From NCBI GenBank assembly GCA_014904845.1, contig MU119249.1:124001-188000 (forward strand): a DNA stretch of 64,000 nt. The letters run 5' to 3'. The notes below the pieces were generated by a model. The model ran no database searches, was not told where the DNA came from, and saw only the letters and a program-made list of their open reading frames with translations. Both the position numbers and the translations under genes were made by a program. Source of the stretch: Acephala macrosclerotiorum. Its lineage: Eukaryota > Ascomycota > Leotiomycetes > Helotiales > Mollisiaceae. This document shows, in pieces, positions 33,241 to 44,918 of the stretch (positions are counted from its first letter, which is position 1; the number at the start of each line of letters is the position of its first letter).

Positions 33241-36200
33241 ATATCAATACTCTCGATTCTAGACTTAGTTCTTTAGACAATTAACAATTTTTATATTTAA
33301 TACGTAAAGATTACGATTATTGAATGTAATATGTTGATATATTCGAGTATTTTAGTATTATTAATATTGATCAATATTTAATTTTATTAATTGAATATAG
33401 AATAGTAAAATTTAAATTAGAAAAAGTTTTTGTGTAAAAAAATATATATATTTTCGAAATTTAAAAATGTGTATTTAGTTTTTCTTTAGTATTTGAAAGA
33501 TTTTACAAAAAAATATTAAAAAAATTTTATATAAAAAAATGTAATTTTTTCGATATTTAAAAGTTTTGTATTTTATATTTTTTTCGATATTTGAAAAATT
33601 TTGCGTATAATATTAAAAGTTTAAAAAAACAATTATTGAAATTTTAATTGTACTTTTTTTGATTTGCGTTTATTACGTACAATAAAAAAATCGATTACAA
33701 AGAATTTATTTTTTTTAAATCGATAATTAGAACGACAAAAAGTATTATACGTTGTATTTTTTTTTAAAAATAATAAATTTTTACGTTATTCGAAACGTAT
33801 TTAAATTACGATTAATTTGAATTTTTATTTATATTTTATATATAAATAAACAAATTTATATTAAAACAAATAAATTTATCGAATATAAATTAATATTTTA
33901 AAATAATAGAAATTAATATTTAAAACGAAAATAAAATTTCTTTAAAAAACGTTTTATCGTTTTTGAATATATTTTTATTATTTAATATTAAATACGATAA
34001 ATTACGAATAATTATAATAATTTTTTTATTATTAAACAAAATTGAATTAAATAAATATATAAAAAAAATAAATTTATTTTATTATAATAAAAATAAATAC
34101 GAAAAATAAATCGATTTTTAGTAATTAGATTTAAATGAATTTATTATTAATAATTTTATTTTATATAAATTTTATGTATTTAAAAAATTAAAATATAAAA
34201 ATAGTATTTTATAAGAATTTTATTAAAATAGTTTTAAAAATTAAAAAATAATATATTTTAAAATAATTATTAGTAAATTGATTTTTTGTTTAAAAAATTA
34301 TTTTAAAAATAATAATATTTATATTTCGCGTAAAAAATCAATTTAATAAATTGAAATTTTTATTTAAAAACAATAATAGTATATAATTTGATTAAATATA
34401 GAAATATAATAATAATTAGAAAAAAAAAATTCAATTTTCAATTTAATTCGAATAATTAATTTCGATTAAATTTAATTATTTTAAATATAAATCAAACATT
34501 ATAATAAAAAGTATTTCGAAATAAAAATAAAATATACGTATTTTCGAAATTATTATTTTAAAAATTTGAAAATATTATTGAAAATTTTATTAAAATAAAA
34601 AACAAACGCGATATTACGATTTATTATAAAATAAATTAATTTTAAATAATAACGTTTAAAAAAAGATTATTTTTTCGAGAAAAAATAATAAAAAATTAAT
34701 ATTATAAATAAATTCTCGAATAAATATAATATTATTTAAAATAAAAATAAAAAAATTTATTAGAATTAAATTTTTTACGATAATAAATTTTTTAATTTTT
34801 TAATATGCGATAAAACAATTATAAATTTCGAAAAATCGATTATTTGTAATAAAAAATTTACAATAAATATTAATCGTACGATATCAAAAAAAAAATTTAA
34901 AATTTTAAATAAAAATAAAAAAACGAAATTTAAAAAATCAAATAATTAAAAAATTTAATAATTTAAAGAAATTTTATTTTAATAATAATAATAAATATAA
35001 AAAAACAATTTACGATTTTTTCGATAAAAAATTGAAATTATTTCGAATTTATTACAATAATATAAATATTACGTTAAATATATACGAAAAAGCGTTTTTG
35101 ATTATATTGAAAAAACAAATATAAAACTTTTATTTGAATAATATTTTTAATAATAATTATTCGTTTAAAGAAATTATTAAGTATATAAAAATCAAATTCG
35201 AGATTTTATATATTTTAATAATATATTAGAAAAAATAAAAAAAAATTATTTTATAAAATATCGTTAAAAAGAATTTTATAAAAAAATTAATTGAAAATTT
35301 TAAATTATTGTTTGATAAATTATAATAAATTCGAAAAAAATAATCGAAAAAAAATCGTAAATAATAATATAAAAAAATTGTATTTTACGAGTTTGTAATA
35401 ATATTAAAAAATATCGTATATATTTTACAAATTTTAAAAATACGTTGAAAAAAGTTTAATATTAATTGCGTTATACTATTTAATCAATTGAAAAAAAAAC
35501 GAAATATAAAGTAATTAGATTTTAGTATTTATTTCGTTGATTACAAATATAATAAATACGAAATAAATAAAAATCGCGATAATAAACGCGATTAAAGTAA
35601 ATATAATTACGATTATAAAAATTAAAAATATAGTAAATATAATTGAAATAATTATTCGAAAGAAAAAAAAAGTATTATATTTGTAAAAAAAATAAATTGT
35701 TAGTTTATAAAATACTTTTTAAAAAAAAAACGACGAATATATAAAAAATTTAAAAACGAAATTTATTTTCGTTATAAGAAATACGTTTTTATAATAGATT
35801 ATTAAACTTTTTTAATTTACGAAAAAAAAGTAAAAAAATTTGAAAATAAAAATAAAATAAATGTTTTTAATATTTTTATTTTAAATATAAAAGAATTTAA
35901 TTTCGAAAAATAAAACAAAAATAATAAAAAATTTGTAAAAATTAGTTTTTTTGTCGTAAAATACGTTAATATCGAGAAATTAATCGCGAAATTAAATAAT
36001 TAAAAAATATAATATTTATTGATTAAAAACAATATATTTCGTTTAATTAAAAAAAATTTAAATTAAATTTTTTTTTTTCAATTTACGAATAAATATATTA
36101 TAAAAAGATTTTAAAATATTTTATTAAATACAAATATAATTACTATATTAATTACAAAATACGATTAATTTATAGTTTTATAAAAAATCGATTTATAAAT

Positions 36201-38690
36201 CAAATTTAATATTTCAAATCGCGAGAAAAAAATTTAATTTGAAATAAATAATATAAAAATTGAAAATACGATTAAAATTTATATTTTTATTGAAAATATT
36301 ATTTTTTATATTGTATTTTATAATATATTATTTTTATTATTTTTAAAAAATATAAATAAACTTAAAATTTAATTTAATAATATAGAAAATCGTATAAAGA
36401 AATATAATAATAATATAATCGTATTAATTATACGCAAATAAAAATACTTATAAATTCTATTAATAAAATTAAAAAAAGTTTTTATTTAATATTATTTAAT
36501 AAATACAAATTTATAATGCGTATATAAAAAATTTAAATATTTATTAATATAATAATTTGTAAATATTTTTAATAAAATTAAATATAAAAACTTTATATTT
36601 TAATAATTAGAACAAATCAATAAATTTTATTATTATTATTAAATAAACGCGAAATCGTTAAAACGATTTAAATTTTTTTTAATAAATGATTACGAGTTTA
36701 ATTATTTAATAATTATTAATATTATATATTTAAACGATAATACGATTTTACAATTTATAGATTTTATTATAAAATTTTAAAATGTACGATTTATTATAGA
36801 AATATTTGCGCGATTTATATAGAATGTAATTAAAAAATATTAAATTAATATATATTTAAAATCATTAAAAGTTTTAATTTATAATATTGAAAAAAATTTT
36901 GTATTTACGAAATTCAAATAATAAATAAAAATTGTAATAATAAAAATAAATTTTTTTTTAATAAAAATATATAATTTTATTAAAAAAATTGAATAATACT
37001 ATATTTTATTACGATAAGTTTATACGATTATATTAAAAAAAAATAATAAAATATATTACGAAAAAACAAATACTATAAATAGTAATAAAAATTTGTAACG
37101 ATTTAATAAAATCGAATAAATTCGTATTAATTTTATTAGTATTTGAAATATATTTTAAAAATTTTAATATAAATATTTTTATATCGATAATAATAAAAAA
37201 AGTAAACGCGATTTACAAAGTAATAAATGAATTTCGTTGTATACAAATTAAACGATAAATTAATAACGTATTAATAATAAAAAACAATTTTAATATTTTA
37301 ATAATTTTAAATTTATTAATTAATTTTGAAATTCGAGTTTTTAAAAAATACAAAAAATAAAAAGAATTATATAAACTATTAGTAATTACGAGCGAAAAGT
37401 ATATTATATAATTATTTTATAAATTGATAAATTTTAAATTAATTGTAATTAAATTTTATTTTCGAAAATTATAAATTGAAAAATCGATAAAAAAATAATT
37501 TATAAAAATTATATAAAAAAACGAAAAATTGAAAATAGTAAATATAATACAAAAAAACAAAAATTAAAAAAACGATAATAGCGATTATTTAATTTCAATC
37601 GAAAATCAATTTAAACGTTGTAAACAATTAAAAAATACGAAAAATAAATTTAAATTTACGATTTATTTCAAATAAAAATATTTTGATTTTATAAATATTA
37701 ATAATAATAACGACGATTTTACGAATAATAAAAATTTCAATTAATATTATATAAAAAAAAAATTATAATCGATATAATTTATATAACGAATAAAAAAAAA
37801 ACTCTATTTAATAATCAGACGACAAACTGACTACTGTTTTCAATAAATTTGATCACTGTTTTCCGCAATTGATTTATTAAAATCTTACGCTACTCTAGCG
37901 CTCGCGTATCTCATAGTCAAGGCGGTACGGCGATAAAGACCCCTGCCACAAAAACACCAAAAAAAGCGAGTAAATCAAATCATCATTCGAAAAAACTACT
38001 TTTTCTCATCTCATTTTCGTTCAACATTTTCTGAGAAAAAAAAAGCAGAAAACGACTGCCTACTATCCCTTAAATGACTCAAGATAGCGATTATTCGATC
38101 TATATCTTTGTTCATTTTTCTTTTTTCTCTTTTTCATTTTCTTTCTTTTAAATTTCTTATACTCAACTATTACTATTCCTCGCTCTATTTCTTTTCTACC
38201 TCTCCACTGATCGCCATTATTTAAACAGCAAACTTCTTTTTCATATTCTCTATTTTATTTCTTTACTTTTAATCGCTCTCGTTATCGTCCTTTTCGATTG
38301 ATTCAATCGATATACGTCGTCGCCAATAACCAATACTAAACTCTATTTCTTTCGACAGCGATAAATCAAACATCGAAAACTGTTTTAATACAAAAAATAA
38401 GCAAAAGAAAACCGACGCTAAAACTGAGCCGACCGACGTTAATACTAATGTAAATAGAGACGACGAAACAAATCTACCAGATCTAGAGTAACTCACTAGA
38501 AAAAAAAACGTCCAATCGCCAAAGTACTATTTCAATCAAAAGAATAATTTCAACGAATTCGAAAATGAAAATAAAAACTATAACGATAATAATCTTCTTC
38601 TAAATATAATCGAAAAAAATTTCTATCGATAAATATTTTATTCTTTTTTTACGTACTATTTTTTGCTATTAAACTACTAATTTAATACTC
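33241..38690. repeat. AT-rich, RIP-mutated block
   Basis: Extreme AT richness, with C and G surviving chiefly in CG and in a few CAA/GAA contexts. This fits C-to-T change at CpA on both strands (RIP). No open frame of useful length exists. The retrotransposon relic at about 35.0-37.8 kb is listed separately; 33.3-34.9 kb is too decayed to read, and 37.8-38.7 kb is less altered (Ser/Asp-rich frames) but unassigned. Confidence 0.85.
35000..37790 (+). mobile_element. RIP-degraded Ty1/Copia-type retrotransposon polyprotein relic
   Basis: Read on the plus strand through stops, blocks of a fungal Copia-type polyprotein can be recognised in order: a gag segment at about 35080-35480 (YEKAF, FKEIIKYIKIKFE, LLFDKL), a zinc-knuckle remnant at about 35670-35790 (KKYYICKK), and a large integrase segment at about 36620-36930 (RFKFFLINDYEFNYL, WINIYL, IEKNFVFTKF). 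Homologous elements carry GRFKF..DYDFNY and DAGKNF at these places. Most stops stand where W or Q is expected. Reverse transcriptase is not clearly readable and may be truncated at about 37.8 kb. No flanking LTR pair could be matched. The element is dead. Assignment rests on remembered family blocks. Confidence 0.65.
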
Positions 38691-38699
38691 TTTACAAGT

Positions 38700-40850
38700 A
38701 TTGTAAATATATACGAAAAGATTCTACTCAAGTAATGCAAATTATTTCTCGCCGTACTCTCAAAACTTTCTTCGAATAGATATTAAATCAACATCAGAAA
38801 AAGAGTAAAAAAAAACTTACAAGTATCCAATCGATTAATACGCTCGAGACATATTGAAAAATCTTTCGACTTGTATACGAACAAGCGATTAAAAAAAAAA
38901 TCGAAAAAAAAAAAATCGTTATATACATCGAATAAATAGTATTTTTTGTCTACTCGCTCAATTTAAATCGAATTATTATAAATGAGAACTAATAAAATAT
39001 TTGTTACAAATTCTCAAGAAACTAACGAAAAAGTACTGCTTATCAACGAAAAAACGCGATAATATCGCTATATATATCGAGAATCTCACAAACGTTCTAC
39101 AAACTAATTTGATCACAACGAAACAAAAATATACATATAATCGACAGCGAATCCAAACTAGTCTCTTTTATTAACTAGCTATATTCTCCGCAAATCGATT
39201 TTTAGCGCTTTTAAAACTCTACTATAGTAATATCGCGATAAACTTACTACGAGACTCTAATAGCGAACTCCATCGAATTTTAATCGAGTTTACGTACGAG
39301 TTTACGAAAAAGTATTTCGATACAAAAAAAACGTAAGTTTAATTTTAGACTTTGTCTCGTCTTCTCGTTATTTCTTTTCTTCGTTTATTCTAATCGAAAT
39401 ATACGATTTACATAGAAACTAAAAATACGTTTATACTTCTCGAGATTATTTTTAATTTATCTCTAATACTCAATCCGTACGTCGCTTTTCTAAGTCTCAT
39501 CTTTGCCGATAATACGTTCTTGATTTCGAGTTTTATATCGATTAAAAGGATCAACGAATTGAATATCCCGCTTGACTATAAGCAACTACCTTTGCATCTC
39601 AAACCGAAGATAATTAATATCCCCGTTTTTCGCAAGTTTATCAAAACGCCTTATAACTAAAAAATCTCGCCCGATTAACTATTGCCGTACACGACTCTCT
39701 TAAAGTAAATAAAGCGACTCGACGTACTTACTAAATTCTCGCAGATTACGCGTTTGTACTGTCTTCGATACAATGCAAATAACGTTTTCAATTAAAACAA
39801 TACGTATTATATGATTTTTTTCTCGCAACTTTGCCTTTACTCGCTGTGCAATATACTAATCGTAAACTAACAAATAACGTAAACAACGCACTTTAAAACA
39901 TGATAATACAATACGCTAAAATTGACACTTTTATTAAGTACTATCTCCGCCGAACAATTACCGCTAATACGCGAACTATCGTCTTCGACTATAAACCTCA
40001 GCGCGACTTAATGCGAGCGACCTATCAAATGATTCGCTAGATCGATCTTAACCGGCCGCAAAAACTCACGCCCGAAAAATCTTTATTTGTCAATCAAAAT
40101 CTCGTCGTCTATCGCCTTATTACAAAGCGAAAAAAGTAAAAACGCCGCTTTTAAAGTACGGCGACACAGCAGTCAAAATATCGAATCATCAGTCAAGCAA
40201 TCTTTAACACTAAACAGCGATTAAAAACTGCGCTTTTCAAGTACGTTCAAAAGCGCTAAAATTTGAAACACTCGATCAACAAGATCGAGCGACAGTTTTC
40301 TAAGCTCAAACTCAATCAAAACGTGAAAATTACCTTAGACCAAAACAATGAAATACTCCCGCTCTAAAAACGCTTAATCGAAACAATAATAACACTCCCA
40401 AGCACGACTATCGAAAAAGAGTTTTACCGTCGCAATGCGACTATCGATACAATCGCTGTTTACTGCCACTTCTAGAAAAAAAAAACTGTTGCCATACCAC
40501 GTAAAAAGTCGTCGACGCGACGAACGAGTTCGATACCGTTGAAAAAAATCAATTCTCAACTGGCAATCGCTTAAACCGAGAAATAAACGTTAAATAACAC
40601 TATATTATTAGTATTTACCGAGAAAAGAATTACTACCTGTTTCCTCTGCTTAGAGAAGTAGAGCTTGCCGTTCGAAAAGCGTACTTACAAGTTTGCTAGT
40701 TTAAAAGACTTAACAAAGCACTTTAAGCGAAAACATCTGGCCCACATCAAAGAAAGAAATCGGCTCCAGTGCAAAGTCTATCGAATAAAGCTGCAACACA
40801 AGCAGCATCTCTAGAATCACGCAGAGAATATCCACGGAACCGTTTCCTAG
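38700..40850 (+). pseudogene. RIP-degraded DUF3435 protein (Starship captain-like) with C-terminal C2H2 finger
   Basis: Plus-strand frames, read through stops, match the DUF3435 family in order: LETYxKIFRLVYEQA near 38.85 kb; FADNTFL near 39.5 kb; KQLPLHLKPKIINIPVFRKF near 39.6 kb; LPYTTLLK and a CLRYNANN block (family: LRRGxxN) near 39.7-39.8 kb; KHDNTIR then FIKYYLRR near 39.9 kb; IDLNRPQKLTPEKS near 40.05 kb; RRNATIDTIAVYCHF near 40.44 kb; and a zinc finger (CFLCLEK...HFKRKH, then CKVYR...H) near 40.63-40.83 kb. It ends HGTVS followed by TAG at 40848-40850, as relatives do. DUF3435 includes the tyrosine recombinases that move Starship elements, but also smaller repeats, so captain status is inference. 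The RIP load drops towards the 3' end. Confidence 0.75.
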
Positions 40851-43800
40851 TACTTGAATAATAGTTCCTGCTTTTGTTCAACGGCCAAACTACTTTCTAA
40901 GCTCCCGATGGCGGAGTCTTGAAACGCCAGCGTACTACTTTGATTTGTAGCTGTATGATGGAAGCCATACTTTGGCCCTTCTTTGATCTGAAGAAATGAA
41001 ATTCTCCCTGACGCATGTCCCAAAATGACACTTCCATCCCAAACAACTTCACAAGTAGCTCTGTAATTAGCAGGTAGCAGGAGAATATTCGTGGTCTTTT
41101 CTACTAGCCAATGACTTGATATATGTAAAGTTGACAGCTTGCCATGGGATAAGAAGGCGAAAAAAGCGACTGAGCGTGAGTAATTCTCAAGCGTCTGTAG
41201 CGCTGCTCCACTTGCCGCGTCCCAAAGCCGCACCGTCCTGTCGCTAGAACTGGACACGACCTGCTTGCCGTCGGGTGAAAAGGCCACTGAAGTAACAGAG
41301 CTACTATGGCCTTTGAGTGTCTGTAGCGCTACTCCCGTGGCCGGGTTCCAGAGCCGCACTGTCCGATCGTCTGATCCGGACACAACCTGCTTGCTGTCGA
41401 GTGAGAAGGCCACTGAATTAACAGAGCTACCATGGCCCTTGAGCGTTTGTAGCGCTGCTCCTGTGGCCGTGTCCCAGAGCTGGACTGTCTGATCGTCTGA
41501 TCCAGACACGACCTGCTTGCCGTCCGGGGAGAAGGCCACTGAAGAGACGGAGCTACTATGGCCCTCGAGTGTTTGCAAGGCGGCACTCCAATCTGCTTGT
41601 ACTCTTGGGTTCCTCTGAATCCAGGTCGGGATAGACTTTTCAAATTGTCTCTGAACTATACTCTTCTCTGGGGCAAAGATAAGGGCTGAACTATATAATT
41701 GAAGGGGAACCTGTTCAATGACTGATCAATTGTATAACGCAAATCGCTTTGCATCATGGATAAATGCGTACAAATTGGGGCTTTCGTTAACCTAAAGACA
41801 AGTTAATTAGACTTTTATAAACAATGAATAGATAACTTACTAGGACATAAGCCTCTAAGGACAATATAGCTTGAATTCCTTCTGACATCTTCCCTATCCA
41901 CCCAAGCGCCTCAAGCCAGTGTAGTAGATGAGCCTGTAGAAACCGGTGAGCTTCTTCGCCATCGCGAACCTGAGAACCACTCCTTTGCAGATGCTGGATC
42001 CAGTAAAGGCATGCATATTGAATTTCGGGCGGAAGGCATTTCTTAATCCAGCTGCTCTCAACTTGGCTGGCTTGACTCCCAGGAGCATTCATTTCGCAAA
42101 TGTCCTTGTTGAGTGTCTGGGACATTAGCTGTATGCAGCTAGAAGCTAATATCTGATGTGCCCTCTTCTCATCCACCCAGAAATCCCCACATCGATCTTT
42201 ACTAAGGAGGAAGTCGCGAAATGAAGGGTGGTGTACGCGGAGCGGGCGAGTCGGGTCCTTAGGAATATCAAGGATCGCATAAAGGTCCTCAAATGTCTGG
42301 TCGACCTCTTCCTTTGGAAGGTGTAATAGCCTGCTTAATGAAATCGTTGAAAGAGGTGAGAGCAATACCACTATACTTCCAAGCGTATGCTTTAACATAT
42401 CGCATACTTCTTCTTTCTCCTCGTCCGAATATTCTGAGGTCGAGTGCTTAAGGACAGTGAGATAGATCTCGTCTAGGTGTTTTTCTGGTGCAGTAATACC
42501 GCTACTACTACCCATGAGAATTGTATCTAGTCTCTTTCGTGCGAACCGCCTCCCTTCACGGATAAACCGACACGCCGTTGCCGCCCAAATGAAGAGGCCA
42601 GAAGCGTATAGAACCAGCTCTCTTATAGCCACTTCGCCTGGCCAGTCTGCTCCAAGAGCCCACTCCTGCCTGATTATCCCTAAATTGTATTCCAGGAATA
42701 GAGAGATATCGTGGTTCACAATCGTAGGCGGTACGTTGTGGAGTACAAAGTCTTGATGTTCAGAGTCGGGCATCTGGTGAAAGCCATAGCGTATCGGGAT
42801 TTCAGGTCTGCTTGTTAAGAAGACCCGAAAACGAGCAGTTTTCAGCGTCCGAGCCTCAGCTAAGAATTGCAAAATCATCTGAATATGCTCATCTTTGTCG
42901 CACTCATCAAGGGCATCGATGACTAACACGTAAGAGGATGAAGACGAGCTGCTGCCAAGCTTTGACAATGGAAAGAGGATAAGCTGGGTCCACTGGTCAC
43001 GGAAGGACTGGCTTGTAATATCTTTGCAATTAGAAATGGCATCACATATGTAGTGTTGGAGAGATGGTATGTTGTTTGCGAGCTGCACGGCAATGCTTGT
43101 AAAGAACTTGCCGGCATGGCCAACATCTCCGGCACCTCTTGAAAAAAAGAAGCTGGCCCCAAGGCGCTCTTCCTTATAATATCTCTGTGCAATAGTCCGT
43201 GCAATTGTCGATTTCCCTGTGCCGGCCAAACCATTAAGCCAGAATATGCGCCGCTCATCTTGTCCATCGGTCCAGTCGTATATCTCTTGAAGCAGGTCAA
43301 CTCGGGTGTCGGGAAGGCAGGTGGGATGTTGTTGGCTGTTGAATGAATTGAACGCCGCCCCCGCAGCAGATGGAAGACGGTCGAGCTCTAAATTGAGGAT
43401 TAGCGCTTTCTTAATTGCTATAAACGTGTAAGATCAGAATTTCTGAGACTCACCCTTTAAAGATGTGTCTCCTTCCTTGCCAAGCCGTTCAAACGCCTTA
43501 TCCTTCAAAGGTTTGTTAATCGCCTGTCGGAGTCGCTCCAACGCCTTTTTTTTTCCTTCGCCATAGAGGATAGGGATCTGGACATTGAAAATGCCTAAGA
43601 GCGAGTATGCCTTGTCCTCTTCGCGTGTAGTCTGGCGGTCTTTTGCCCATGAAAACCGGTCTTCGATGTCAAATTGTGACAGAGGTGCTCCCCGAAGCGC
43701 ATGAACGGTGATTCCTGTTATCTCGTGGATTTGTTGCTCTAGCGTCCACTTATCACCTATTCGCTCACTTTCTTGGGAGAAAAACTCGACTGACTTAGGG

Positions 43801-44237
43801 GCAAGAAGCTCTTGAAGGGTCCAGCCTCGTGTAAACCATCTACTTGTTCGGAATGCCGATTCCCAGGGCTGCTGATAGGACTGGTCAGTATTGTCGACAT
43901 CCGTTCTCAGAACGTCCGACAAAAAGACGTAGCATTTCGCCGCATCTCGATACCATCGAAACATAGAGTTAATAGCTTCTGCGAGCTCAGCACTGCTCGA
44001 TTTGTCAATGCAACACGTATCAACCCAGAAGTATTGCAAGCCATCATGTCTCGCCTGTTCTCCGCAGAATCGGATCTTATCAAACCCCGCCTTGGTCGTT
44101 CTATTCCCCTTCTTCATGTCCTTGAAAGTGACCTCCTCTGGTCCCCATGTGTGAGAGAGTATGGCATATTGGGGGATGTCGTTGAAGAATTGGGTCAGGC
44201 TGTATTCGCCATCGTTGTTGTAGTGTAGGAGACGCAT
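40847..44237 (-). pseudogene. HET-NACHT-WD40 (HNWD) NLR-like gene with one premature stop
   Basis: Relative of the Podospora het-e/het-d/het-r incompatibility genes: a HET death-effector domain, a NACHT NTPase and a WD40 sensor. Exons 43454-44237, 41841-43387 and 40847-41791 fit in phase (1,092 codons). HET: YAILSHTWG (24-32), WVDTCCIDK (71-79), RGWTLQELLAP. NACHT: Walker A GLAGTGKST (314-322) and Walker B VLVIDALDECD (about 415-425). Exon 3 opens VNESPNLYAFIHDAKRFALYN, then TGA (41728-41726, codon 799), then SVIEQVPLQLY; relatives have Arg there, so CGA became TGA. Translation would yield HET-NACHT without the sensor. Three good WD40 repeats and one degenerate one follow, then the usual C-terminal block (YRATCEVVWDGSVILGHASG). 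No frameshift. Stop codon overlaps that of the DUF3435 relic on the other strand. Confidence 0.9.
41201..41578 (-). repeat. Three tandem 126-bp WD40 repeats
   Basis: Within exon 3 of the HNWD gene: 41453-41578, 41327-41452 and 41201-41326, each 42 codons, beginning LQTLEGH, LQTLKGH and LQTLKGH. Neighbouring repeats agree at 32 of 42 residues. A fourth, degenerate copy follows (LQTLENYSRSV). High internal identity is typical of HNWD genes, where repeats are reshuffled; most active alleles carry more repeats than this. Confidence 0.9.
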
Positions 44238-44918
44238 TCCTTAGACAGCATCTGAGAGAATCTCTGAACGAGAGAATGTCGGTGGATAGTTCTCGCAGGG
44301 TCGATATATATGCATTTGTGTAGCAATACAGGTTGGGTCGATGTTGTGCTTGTACGGCTCAGCGGGACGACAGCCTTACGGCATGGCATGGTTGTGCATC
44401 ATCGCTACGAGCGCGCTAGGCCAGCCAATCGTGCCAGCCACTGCAGAAGGCAATGGCAGGCTGTCTGAATCATTCGAGCCTCTTTGTTGTCGGAAGATCG
44501 ATCATTGCCATCACAGTTGAAGGACGAGGGATGCTCTAGTGACAAGGTATGCGCTCGTGACACGTAAGCTCCCAGCCTACGCGAGGCATCTACAAACATC
44601 CACCTAATATCGAGGTTACAAAAGGCTCTTAATGGTGCTTAAAAGTGGGATTGCCATGATGGGCGCGAAAGACCCCTCACTAATAATTGCCAGGAGGTAA
44701 TTATTTCTATTTCCCTTCTATTACGCCGAGAATATAACGAAGACTAAGTCCAATGTACAGTAACTGGTTGCAAGACCTGCTTGAGCCTGCCTCAAGAGAC
44801 CCATTCGAACTGAAGAACAGAGCAATGATCTTCTATTCCCTTACCAGCAAACTACTCTCCGCAACCTGCGCTTAGATCATCCGCGCCACTGGTGCTCTCC
44901 ATGGTTTTGGCGCTTTGA
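44238..44918. other. Intergenic region between HNWD gene and Pogo relic
   Basis: About 680 bases. It should contain the HNWD promoter (a TATATAT stretch lies about 70 bases upstream of its ATG). Possibly also the end of the Pogo element, but no terminal inverted repeat pair was found. Confidence 0.45.

Noticed and set aside
40374..40559. Minus-strand frame inside the 40 kb region
   Set aside because: Antisense shadow of the DUF3435 relic, which is readable on the plus strand at the same place.
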